DNA from: Paraphaeosphaeria minitans
Lineage: Eukaryota > Ascomycota > Dothideomycetes > Pleosporales > Didymosphaeriaceae
DNA length: 64,000 nucleotides
NCBI GenBank assembly: GCA_015832175.1
Contig: WJXW01000008.1
Location: 1,488,001 to 1,552,000, forward strand
Direction: 5' to 3'
Part shown: positions 1 to 11,500 of the stretch, one piece after another
Layout of the letters: every line of letters begins with the position of its first letter
Position numbering within the stretch: the first letter of the stretch is position 1
The notes under the pieces: generated by a model
The model's database searches: none
Seen by the model: only the letters and a program-made list of their open reading frames with translations
Told to the model about the DNA's origin: nothing
Translations under genes and position numbers: made by a program

Positions 1-754
1 TACCTACGTATCTACTACAATAGTTAGAAGAATAACTAGGTTTTATTACTACTTATAACACAGTTAGCCTATAATAACAAAGTATTAGTAGTATTAGGAC
101 ATACACTGTTCTATGTAAACTACAGAAGACACCTATATCTCTTTAATTAATAATTTCCTACGACAATTAAAGCAAAAGAAGCTATAGATATAGTAGAAAA
201 TATAAAGAAAATACACTAATAACTCTAAGAGAATCTTAAGAAAGCTTAGCAGCAATTAATTTTATACTAAAACTAAAAATAAAAAATAGCACCTTAGCTA
301 AAGAAGGGGGATAAAGTATATCTGCTTATAAAGAACCTTTAAACTTAGAAGAAGAAATATAAGAAACTAGATTATATTAAGGTTAGACTATTTTATATTT
401 CTAAGTAAATATTACTAGTGAACTATAAGTTAGAACTACCGCTAGATGTAAAGATACACCTAGTATTCCACGTATTACTACTAGAACTAGCAGACCCTAA
501 TACACTAGTTAAAACCACCTTCTACTACTAGACTAAGGAAGAAAACAAATTTAAGGTTAAAAGAATGCTAGAATACAATTAGTATAACAATACGTACCTT
601 GTTAAGTGGAAAGGTTACCTATATAGCGAAAACACCTAGAAACTAAAAAACAATCTAGGAAACTGTTAGCAAAGGATTAAAGAATTCTACTAGAAATAAC
701 TAGGACGCACCTAGGAACTACTACTAGCACAGGGGCTAGCCTATAAAACAGACT

Positions 755-1185
755 AGTTAATTACCTTAGCGCCTAATAGCGCGTTAGGATTTATTAACGT
801 GGTAGTCTATACTAACTCCTCTTACGCCTTAAGCGCTTCTAACTTATCTATAGTACTTATACTATAATTAAATAATTCTTATTTCTTCTAATGTAATTTC
901 TTTTACTAATTGCGTAAGCGCGCTATCTTCTCTTATATCTAATAGGTGTAAAGGAGAGCTGCCTTAGCTAGCTTTTTCTTAATATAGAGCTTTGCCTCCT
1001 CTTTAGCCTCTAACTTTTCTAACCTCTTTATTTTAGCATCTATTTTTAAATAATCTAGTAAAGGAATCTCCTTAGACTTGCACTTCTAGTTTCCTTATCT
1101 AACGTAGTTAGTACACTAAGAATATAAAGAAGAAAGATAATAAGTATATTTCTTCTTAGCGCAGTATAAATAGGTAACTATTATA
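755..1185 (-). pseudogene. Antisense ORF remnant of the chromovirus (element 0 copy)
   Basis: Between the chromodomain and the 3' LTR, the strand opposite to gag-pol carries a reading frame that ignores TAG/TAA at Gln/Trp/Arg positions. It encodes a Cys-containing start (C-x2-C and a further KCK) followed by a charged, heptad-like helical stretch with KLEAKEEAKLYIKK and STIDKLEAL. The same frame is recoverable in elements A and B. Basic coiled-coil proteins with a short cysteine cluster are common as hypothetical proteins beside fungal gypsy elements; that link is from memory and needs a search. Function unknown. Confidence 0.5.
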
Positions 1186-1301
1186 AAAATATAGTCTTTT
1201 TTAAGATAATTAGCTTAACTATAGCAATATTAAATAGAACGAGATAATAACTTTATAGGTAGTTAACTTATAAGGATATTAAGCTTAGAGGGGGAGGATA
1301 A

Positions 1302-1757
1302 TATTAGGATCTAGCTGCGCGTAAGTAGTAGGGCGTAAGCTTATTAGACTATAGGTTTACTAGAGTTAGCTAACTAAGTAGTTAGGTAATAGGTTATAGG
1401 TTCTAAGGGTCCTAAGGACCGCATAGGCCTTGCTTATATAGAAACTCTAGGACGCGTAGGACTCGCCCGCACAGGACTCTGGGATATATAAGACTCTAGG
1501 ACATATAGGACTCTAGGATATATGGGATTCTAGGACGTGTAGGACTACTTAGTATATAGGAACGCGAGAATAAGCTTCTTATACTTATATTTAATCTGTT
1601 TATTAATTTATTATTTAGATTCTAGTAGACTAAATTATTAACTTATTATACTTTGTAAAATACTACTATATTAATAAGACTTTCTACCTTCTATAAGTAC
1701 TCTTGCCTAAGAACTAACCTTAACTCTTTAGGACTAGCTACCCTCTTAGATTTAATA
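1302..1757 (+). repeat. LTR shared by element 0 and element A
   Basis: This is a 456-bp LTR beginning TATTAGGATCT (from TGTTAGGATCT) and ending GATTTAATA (from TTTAACA), so the terminal TG...CA is RIP-damaged. The same 456-bp length is seen at 5848-6303, 7433-7888 and 14824-15279. It contains four 17-bp repeats of the AGGACTCTAGGACATAT type. Confidence 0.88.
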
Positions 1758-4700
1758 TCTTAAACACCCTTAATATAAGTACTTTATAAACTCCTACCTC
1801 TTTTACAGCTTTAGGTGCCGCTAAGATTACTTTTATAAAGGATAGTAATAAGGCGCATAAACCTAATTTTTACTTTAGTAAATAATTTTAAACTAACGTC
1901 TAGATTCTCTAGTTAGACCTCTACTTCTTTAACTTAGATAAACCCTTTAAAGACAAAAAGAAGGTTATCTTTATAGTAATATATATGTGAGGAGATGTAG
2001 GATTATAGATCTATCTCTACCTTAAAAAGTACCTAGGAATAGACTATAACAATAATAATAATAATTACGTAAATAAGCACGCTAATGTAGTTAACATTAT
2101 TAAGGATTATAATAACTTTAAGAAATGCCTTAAACAACTCTTTAGAATTGCTAATAAAGACTCTATTATAAAAGTAAAGATTTAGACTATAACTTAGAAA
2201 TAATTAGTAGCTAAGTATATAGCTAAGTTTTGTAAATACGCTATGTAGCTTAACTAGAACAATAAATCTCTCTAGGATATGTATAAATAAGGACTTAAAT
2301 AGAAACTACGTAAAGAACTCTTATATAGTAGTGCACAAATTACTAACTTTAAAGAACTATATAAAGAAACTATTAGAATTAATAGAAAGTGGTTTTTACT
2401 ATAATAGGAGCTCTACTAAAACCCTAGAGTAATAAGCTTTAGACAACTAGTAAAAATAGTTTATAAGAACCCTGTTAGAATTGTCTAAAAGTAACAGCTA
2501 AGGAACTACTAGAGATATAAACTAATAGAAGATATCTAGTTTAACTACTTAGGTAAAGGAAAAGGAGGAAGGATAGGCCCTAAGTAGCCTAATAAACGCG
2601 TTTTAGATAGAAGTTAATAACTAATAACTAAGACCTATAAATGCTTTACATATAGTAAACTAGGCCATATAGCTAGGAACTATAGATTAAAGAACAAAGT
2701 CTATTAAACTAAGTTAAATATACTAACTATTAAAGACTAAAAACCTAATAAGAAATGAAAAGTTATTATAACGCTATTTAGTTACTAACGTATTACACTA
2801 GAGTAAAGTGAGTAATTAGATTTACCTAACTCACAATTATACAAAGATCTAGAAGACAACTCTAATATATACTACAACGTAAAAGATGTAGAAGAGATAC
2901 TAAGATCTTCTACTTCTTACCTACAAAGTAGGCGGGAAGAAGATAACCCTATATTACCTAAGTATAAACTAAATGTTTAGGACTATATAGAACCCTACTA
3001 GGCACTAAAAGGGATGCAACCTTATAAAAATAAGGAATTAGACTACGTACTAAAGTACTACCTAGACTACTAAAATCCTACACACTAATTCTGTATATAG
3101 ACGTATTACGAAGAACTAATATGCGTATAACATAAAATAGAGAAAAAGGAGAATAAGAAACAACCTAGAAGAAAACTGCGCTATAGATAGATATAAATAG
3201 ACTACCCTATCGCAGCTTACAACAAACACCTCTAGAATAAATAATAAGTAAAATACTTTCTTTATCTTACGCTAAAGGGTAACAAATACTGTAATATACT
3301 TATTAATAGAGACTATATATAACTGTACTAGTATACATGTCTAAACTAAGACTGTAAATACTACTATATAGCTAAATATTTAGACAGCTTTGTAAACTGC
3401 CCTACGTAAGAAGTAATAATAGAACTACTAATTTAACTAGTACACAGGAACGGTAAAGACTATAGAAGGAAAGACAGAAGAATATCCTTATAGGAAGGAG
3501 AAGAAGAAGATAATCTATATAAGCTACGTATTTAAAAATAATAATAGAAGTAGATGCTTAGAAATGTATACTAGGCACTAGAACTTAATTACAACCTACA
3601 CAAATAGATGTTTTTTTTAGGCCTAAACTTAGATAAGAAAACACCTTTATTAAATTAAATACTATAGTAAGCACGGTATTAGTTAAGCTACTAGTATAGC
3701 TTAAAGGAATATAGGCTTAAGCTCTTATAGACTTAGGAGTAGAAAGGAACTTTATATCCTATTAGATAGCAAGATAAGTAGGACTTATAATATTAGAGAA
3801 AAAAGTATCTTATATTATTTATATTGTGAATAGATCCCTAATGCCTAAGACACCTTAAATATACTAGGAGGTTACTACTACAATAATAGTCTAAGGATAT
3901 AAAGAGGAACTTACTTTAGATGTCTTACTAGGATCTAAGTATAAGTTAGTGTTAGGATTACCTTAGTTAATAATATACAACCTATAGATTAACTAGAGTA
4001 TAAAGAAAATATTATTTAAACGCTGTAATTATGTATTATAAGTAAAGCCTACGCATTAACTAAAAATAATAATAGATAAGGGAGTTATTAATAATATAAT
4101 ACTGCGATAGATAGTTAAAAAATAGAAACATATCTTAGTAGACGCTAGTAGGAACCACTAGGTTAAAAAGCGCAAGAAGGAGGATAATAGTACACCTTTT
4201 ACCTTACTAAAAGAGTATAGGAAATAGATACATATATTTATAAAAAAGGAAGGAAAAGCAAACCTACCTAAACATTAACCCTAGGATCTTACGATAGACC
4301 TAGAAGAAGGGAAGATGCCACCCTTTAGACTACTATATAGTAAGACAGGAGAAGAACTCTTTAAAGAACGTGATTTTATTAAAATAAACTTTAAGAAATA
4401 ATATATACAACTATTAAAGTTACTAGTAGTAAGCCCTTTTATGTTTGTTAAGAAAAAAGATAGATTAGACAGACTATACGTTAACTACTAACAACTTAAT
4501 AACATAATAATAAAGAACTAATATCTACTACTAAATATTATAGAGCTACGAGATTAACTATCTTAAGCTAAGATATTTATAATAATAAATCTAAGAGACA
4601 GTTACCACCTTATATAAATTAAGAAAGGTGAAGAATAGAAAACAGCGTTTTAATTACGCTACAGACTATTTAAGTATAAAGTTATGCTATTTAGACTCAC

Positions 4701-5847
4701 AAATACACTAGTAGCTTTTATACCACTTATTAATAACGTACTCTATAAATATCTGGACATATTTATTATTGCGTATATAGACAATATCCTTGTCTTTTCT
4801 AAAAACAAATTAGACCACACTAAGCATGTATAGATAGTACTAGAAGCACTAGATAAACTATGCCTTTATATTAAACTTAAGAAATATAAGTTTAACGTTA
4901 AATAACTTAAATTCCTAGGACACATTATTACTATAGAAAGAATTAAGATAGTACTAAGTAAAGTTAAATATATTAAGAACTGGCTAATACTAAAGATAGC
5001 TAAGAATATCTAAGAATTCTTAGGATTTTGTAGATTTAACTAATAATTTATCTAAAATTACGTAAAGGTTATAATACCTTTAATAAATTTTATAAAGAAG
5101 GACGTACCCTTTAAATAGATAGATAAGTGCAGAATGTTATTCTAACTCCTTAAGATAGTATATATTATAGAACCTATCCTTATTTATTTTAGAAGTGATA
5201 AACTACTACACTTTAAAATAGACGCTAGCGATCTTACGCTAGGCGCCTACGCTAAATAAGAATATAATAGTAAATAGTACCTAATTGCCTATTACTTATG
5301 CAAATTTAATAACGCTGAAACATAATATAACATATATAATAAAAAACTCTACGCTATTATTAAAGCCTTAAAGCACTAGAGGATTTACGCACTTAGTTAC
5401 TTAACGCTAGAAATCTATATAGATTATAAGAACCTTCTAAGGTTTATAACAATAAAAGAACTTACGCCACAATAATAGAGATAGTTGTAGACTACTAGGC
5501 AGTATAAGTTTGAAATTATCTATATAGCTAGAAAAGAAAATAGTAGAGTAGACGCTCTTAGCTAACAAAGTAATCTAGTAGGAGAAAAGGTAAAAACCTT
5601 CTTTATAATCCTTTATAAAGCTAAAGATAGATCTCTAGAACTAATAGCAGAACTAAATTAACTTTTAGTAGTTAACTAAGAAGTTCTAGAACATCTACAA
5701 ACTAAGATTATCTAATAATACTATAATAACCCTATATACAGACACCTAGGCATTACAAAGATAATAGAACTTATTTAAAGGAATTACACTTTTAAAGGAA
5801 TTAAGGAAGCTATAATAATTTACATCTATAAATATATAGAATACTAG

Positions 5848-6303
5848 TGTTAGGATCTGGCCGCGCGCGAGTAGCGGGGCGCAAGCTTATTAGACTATAG
5901 GTCTACTAGAGTTAGCTAACTAAGTAGTTAGGTAATAAGTTATAGGTCCTAAGAGTCCTAAGGACCGCATAGGCCTCACCTATACAGGAACTCTAGGACG
6001 CGTGGGACTCGCCTACACAGGACTCTAGGATATATAGGACTCTAGGACATATAGGACTCTAGGACATATGGGATTCTGGGACGTGTGGGACTACTTAGTA
6101 TATAGGAACGCGAGAATAAGCTTCTTATACTTATATTTAATCTGTTTATTAATTTATTATTTAGATTCTAGTAGACTAAATTATTAACTTATTACACTTT
6201 GTAAGATACTATTATATTAATAAGACCTTCTACCTTCTGTAAGTACTCCTACCTAAGAACCAACCTTAACCCTTTAGGACTAGCTACCCTCTTGGATTTA
6301 ATA
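5848..6303 (+). repeat. Solo LTR inside element A, with 5-bp target duplication ACTAG
   Basis: A 456-bp LTR of the same family starts TGTTAGGATCTGG and ends GATTTAATA. It is flanked by ACTAG at 5843-5847 and 6304-6308. The equivalent place in element B (9637-9641, minus strand) has a single ACTAG in uninterrupted integrase sequence, so it is a natural empty site. This copy keeps CG-rich stretches (GGCCGCGCGCGAG), so it is less damaged than the other LTRs. It arose by insertion of a full element followed by LTR-LTR recombination. Confidence 0.92.
6019..6086 (+). repeat. 17-bp minisatellite inside the LTR
   Basis: Four head-to-tail copies, about 17 bp each, of AGGACTCTAGGACATAT, the last one degenerate. 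The other 456-bp LTRs also have four copies. The LTR at 13722-14194 has five, which accounts exactly for its length of 473 bp. Confidence 0.85.
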
Positions 6304-7432
6304 ACTAGAGAAATAAACATAGTATATATCTTAAATATAAAGAGATATAAGTAATTAGAATACTAACAGCACTATAGAAAGACATTACTATAGATTTTGT
6401 TATAGAAATTCTAAACTCTAAGGATCTAATAATAGGAATTAAATACAATAGTATACTAGTAATAGTCTACTAACTAACTAAGTATATTAAGCTTATTTTA
6501 TGCCTTAAAAGAATAATAGCAAAAGAACTCGCTTTTTTTATTCTAGATAGACTAATTAGATATTACAGAATCCTAAAAATAATTATTAGTAATAGAGATA
6601 AGCTCTTTATATTAAATTATTAGACAACGCTTATAGCCTTACTTAGAACAAAATAAAAACTATTAATGGCTTACTATCTATAAACAGACAGATAGATAGA
6701 ACATATAAACTAAACTATAGAAATGTACCTACGCATTTACTGTAATAGTTAGAAGAATAACTAGATTTTATTACTACCTATGGCACAGTTAGCCTATAAT
6801 AACAAAGTATTAGTAGTATTAGGACATACATTGTTCTATGTAAACTATAGAAAATACCTACATTTCTTTAACTAATAATTTCCTACGATAATTAAAGCAA
6901 AAGAAGCCATAGATATGATAGAAAATATAGAGAAAATACACTAACAACTCTAAGAGAACCCTAAAAAAGCTTAATAGTAATTAATTTCTTACTAAAATTA
7001 AAAACGAAAAATAGCACTTTAGCTAAAGAAGGGGGATAAAGCATATCTACTTACAAAGAACTTTTAAACTTAGAAGAAAAAATATAAGAAACTAGATTAT
7101 ATTAAGGTTAGACTATTTTATATTTCTAAGCAAATATTACTAGTAAACTATAAGTTAGAACTACCGCTAGATGTAAAGATACACCTAGTATTTTATGTAT
7201 TACTACTGGAACTAGCAGACCCTAAAACACTAGTTAAAACTACCTTCTATTACTAAGCTTAGAAAGAAACTAAGTTTAAAGTAGAATAAATCCTATAAGT
7301 ACATAACGCGTACATAGACACTAAAGAATACCTTATTAAATAGAAAGGGTATTTGTCTAGTAAAAATATATAGGAACCTAAGGAAAACCTATCTAACTAT
7401 TAATAATAAATAAACAACTTCTATAATTAAAC

Positions 7433-7888
7433 TGTTAAATCCAAGAGGGTAGCTAGTCCTAAAGGGTTAAGGTTAGTTCTTAGGTAAGAGTACTTATAGA
7501 AGGTAGAAAGTCTTATTAATATAATAGTATCTTACAAAGTATAATAAGTTAATAATTTAGTCTACTAGAATCTAAATAATAAATTAATAAACAGATTAAA
7601 TATAAATATAGAGAGTCTATCCTCGCGTTCTTATATACTAAGTAGTCCCACACTTCCTAGAATCCTATATGTCCTAGAGTCCTATATATCCTAGAGTCCT
7701 ATATGTCCTAGAGTCCTATGTGGGCGAGTCCTACGCGTCCTAGAGTTCCTGTATAGATAAGGCCTATGCGGTCCTTAGGACCTTTAAGACCTATAACTTA
7801 TTACCTAACTACTTAGTTAGCTAACTCTAGTAGACTAGTAGTCTAATAAGCTTACGCCCTACTACTTATGTATAGCTAGATTCTAATA
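7433..7888 (-). repeat. 3' LTR of element B
   Basis: 456 bp, reading on the + strand from TGTTAAATCC to GATTCTAATA. It abuts the target duplication TAAAC on the left. On the right the sequence continues into the pre-LTR segment that also precedes the LTRs at 1302 and 14824. Confidence 0.9.
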
Positions 7889-8008
7889 TTATTCTTCCCC
7901 TCTAAGCTTAATATCCTTATAAGTTAACTACCTATAAAGTTATTATCTTATTCTGTTTAATATTGCTATAGTTAAGCTAATTATTTTAAGAAAAACTATG
8001 TTTTTATA

Positions 8009-8435
8009 ATAGTTGCCTATTTGTACTGCGCTAAGAAGAAATATACTTATTATCTTTCTTCTTTACACTCTTAGTGTACTAACTATATTAGGTAGGGAAA
8101 CTAGAAGTGTAAGCCTAAGGAGATTCTTTTACTAGATTATTTAAAAATAAATACTAAAATAGAGAGGTTAAAAAAGTTAGAGGCTAAAGAGAAGGTAAAG
8201 CTCTATATTAAGAAAGAGCTAGCTAAGGTAGCTCTCTTTTACGCCTATTAGGCGTAAGAGAAAATAACGCGCTTACGCAATTAGTAAAAGAAATTATATT
8301 AGAAAGAATAAGAATTATTTAATTATAGTATAAGTACTATAGATAAGTTAGAAGCGCTTAAGGCGCAAGAGGAGTTAGCGTAGGCTACTATATTAATAAA
8401 TTCTAACGCGCTATTAGGCGCTAAGGTAATTAACT
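8009..8435 (+). pseudogene. Antisense ORF remnant of element B
   Basis: On the + strand, antisense to B's gag-pol, one frame runs with only TAG/TAA interruptions. It shows a cysteine cluster (YCAKKK, then CTNY, then KCK about ten residues later), followed by a charged helical run with KLEAKEKVKLYIKKE, TRLRN and STIDKLEALKAQEEL. The frame and spacing are the same as in the copies at 755-1185 and 14285-14720. It sits between the chromodomain and the 3' LTR. No function is proposed. Confidence 0.5.
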
Positions 8436-8549
8436 AGTTTATTTTATAGGCTAGCCCTTATACTAGTGGTAATTCCTAGGTATGTTATAGTTATCTCTTT
8501 ATAATTTCCGGCGTTTAATTGTAGAAGTCGTTTATCTATTATTAATAGT

Positions 8550-11500
8550 TAAATAGGTTTTCCTTAGGTTCCTATATGTTTTTACTAGACAAATACCCTT
8601 TCTATTTAATAAAGTATTCTTTAGTATCTGTGTACGCATTATATACTTATAGGATTTGTTTTACTTTAAATTTAGTTTCTTCCTAAGCTTAGTAATAGAA
8701 GGTGGTTTTAACTAGTGTTTTAGGGTCTACTAGTTCTAGTAGTAATACGTAGAATACTAGGTGTATCTTTATATCTAGCAGTAGTTCTAACTTATAGTTT
8801 ACTAGTAATATTTACTTAGAAATATAAAATAGTCTAACCTTAATATAATTTAGTTTCTTGTGTTTCTTTTTCTAAGTTTAAAGGTTCTTTATAAGTAAAT
8901 ATACTTTATCCCCCTTTTTTAGCTAAGGTGCTATTTTTTATTTTCTATTTTAATATAAAATTAATTGCTACTAAGCTTTCTTAAGATTTTCTTAGAGTTA
9001 TTAGTGTATTTTCTTTATATTTTCTACTATACCTATAGCTTCTTTTGCTTTAATTGTTGTAGGAAATTATTAGTTAAAGAGATATAGGTGTCTTCTATAG
9101 TTTACATAAAATAGTGTATGTCCTAATACTACTAATACTTTATTATTATAGGCTAACTGTGCTATAGGTAGTAATAAAACCTAGTTATTCTTCTAACTAT
9201 TATAGTAGATGCGTAGGTACGTTTCTATAGTTTAGTTTATACGTTCTGTCTATCTATCTATTTATAGATAGTAAGCTGTTAATAGTTTTTATTTTATTCT
9301 AAGTAGTACTATAAGCGTTATCTAATAATTTAACGTGAAGAGTTTGTCTCTATCGCTAATAATTATTTTTAGGATTCTGTAGTGTCTAATTAGTTAGTCT
9401 AAAATAAGAAAAGCGAGTTTCTTTACTATTATTCTTTTAAGGTATAGAATAAGCTTAATATACTTAGTTAGTTAGTAGACTATTACTAGTATACTATTGT
9501 ATTTAATTCCTGTTATTAGATTCTTAGAGTTTAGAATTCCTATAACAAAATCTATAGTAATGTCTTCCTATAGTGCTGTTAGTATTCTAATTACTTACAT
9601 CTCTCTATATTTAAGATATGTGCTGTGTTTGTTTCTCTAGTATTCTATACATTTATAGATATAAGCTGTTATAGCTTTCTTAATTTCTTTAAAGGTGTAA
9701 TTCCTTTAGATAAGTTCTATTATTTTTGTAATGCCTAGGTGTCTGTATATAGGGTTATTGTGGTATTATTAGATAATCTTAGTCTGTAGATGTTCTAGAA
9801 CTTTTTAGTTAATTACTAAAAGTTAATTTAGTTCTACTATTAGTTCTAGAGATCTATCTTTAGCTTTACGAAGAATTATAGAGAAGGTTTTTGCCTTCTT
9901 CTACTAGATTACTTTATTAGCTAAGAGCGTCTACTCTGCCATTTTCTTTCCTAGCTATATAGATAATTTTAAACTTATACTGCCCTATAGTTTATAACTA
10001 TCTTTATTGTTATAGCGTAAGTTCTTTTGTTATTATAAACTTTAGAAGGTTCTTATAATCTATATAAATTTCTAGCGTTAAGTAACTAAGTGTGTAAATC
10101 CTCTAGTGCTTTAAGGCTTTAATAATAGCGTAGAGTTCTTTATTATATATATTGTATCGTGTTTTGGCGTTATTAAATTTGTATAAGTAATAGGTAATTA
10201 GGTGCTATTTACTATTATATTCTTATTTAGCGTAGGCGCCTAGCGTAAGATCGCTAGCGTCTATTTTAAAGCGCAGTAGTTTATTACTTCTAAAATAAAC
10301 AAGAATAGGTTCTATAATATATACTGTCTTAAGGAGTTAGAATAACATTCTACACTTATCTATCTATTTAAAGGGTACGTTCTTCTTTATAAGATTTATT
10401 AAAGGTATTGTGACCTTTACGTAATCTTAGATAAATTATTAGTTAAATCCACAGAATTCTAAGAATTCTTAGATATTCTTAGCTATCTTTAGTATTAGCC
10501 AGTTCTTAATGTATTTAACTTTACTTAGTGCTATCTTAATTCCTTCTATAGTAATAATATGTCCTAGGAATTTAAGTTATTTAATATTAAACTTGCATTT
10601 CTTAAGTTTAATGTAAAGGCATACTTTATCTAGTACTTCTAGTACTGTCTATATATACTTAGTGTAGTCTGATTTATTTTTAGAAAAAATAAGGATATTG
10701 TCTATATACGTAATAACAAATATGTCTAGATGTTCTTAGAGTATGTTATTAATAAGTGCTATAAAAGCTGCTAGTGTATTTGTAAGTCTAAATAGTATAA
10801 TCTTATACTTAAATAGTCTGTAGCGTAATTAAAACGCTATTTTCTATTTTTTACCTTTTTTAATTTGTATAAGGTAGTAACCGTTTCTTAGATCTATTAT
10901 TATAAATATCTTAGTTTAAGATAGTTAATTTCGTAGCTCTATAATATTTAGTAGTAGATATTGGTTCTTTATTATTATGTTGTTAAGTTATTAGTAGTTA
11001 ACGTATAGTCTGTCTAATCCATCCTTTTTCTTAATAAACATAAAAGGGCTTACTACTAGTAACTTTAATAGTTATATATATCCTTTCTTAAGGTTTGTCT
11101 TAATAAAATCACGTTCTTTAAGGAGTTCTTCTTCTATTTTACTATATAGTAGTCTAAAGGGTGGCGTCTTCCCTTCTTCTAGGTCTATTATAAGATCCTA
11201 GGGTTAATGTTCTAGTAGGTTTGCTTTTCCTTCCTTTTCTATAAATATATGTGTCTATTTCCTGTACTCTCTTAGTAAGGTAAGGGGTGTGCTGTTATTC
11301 TCCTTCTTACGCTTTTTAACCTAGTAGTTCCTGCCAGCGTCTACTAAGGTGTATTTCTGTTTTTTAACTATCTGTTATAGTATTATATTATTAATAACTC
11401 TCTTATCTATTATTATTTTTAGTTAATGCGTAGGCTTTGCTTATAATATATAATTATAGCGTTTAAATAATATTTTCTTTATACTCTAGTTAATCTGCAG

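Larger units (their letters stand above)
1..1757 (+). mobile_element. 3' part of a Ty3 chromovirus (element 0), entering from the left edge
   Basis: Reading + strand, positions 1-500 match the C-terminal integrase region of elements A and B. Positions about 555-660 encode a decayed chromodomain with a readable VKWKGY core. The antisense ORF region follows, and the element ends in the LTR at 1302-1757. The chromodomain and the bases after it differ more from A and B than those two differ from each other, so this copy is a diverged relative. The LTR is followed directly by the internal start of element A, so one LTR serves as 3' LTR of this copy and 5' LTR of A. The 5' half lies outside the window. 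Confidence 0.8.
1850..7425 (+). pseudogene. Decayed gag-pol of element A
   Basis: With many stops, the + strand still reads as gag (about 1900-2450), a CCHC knuckle near 2640-2690 whose second and last Cys have become Tyr (GHIARNY), and an aspartic protease near 3720-4030 where DSG has become DLG. The reverse transcriptase is at about 4300-4950, with AYIDNILVFS at 4771-4800. RNase H is at about 5210-5570, starting KIDASDLTLGAY. The integrase zinc region is at 5700-5850 and its core at about 6390-6900. The chromodomain is at about 7270-7400 with EYLIK and KGY readable. Stops are almost all TAG/TAA at Gln or Trp positions. The frame is also split by the solo LTR. It cannot encode a protein. Confidence 0.88.

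Noticed and set aside
1758..1790. Primer-binding site after the LTR
   Set aside because: The sequence TCTTAAACACCC follows the LTR in both A and B but does not begin with the TGG expected for a tRNA 3' end, and RIP obscures it; not assignable.
6019..6086. Short spaced repeats resembling a CRISPR array
   Set aside because: Units are contiguous 17-bp tandem repeats inside an LTR, without spacers, in a eukaryote.
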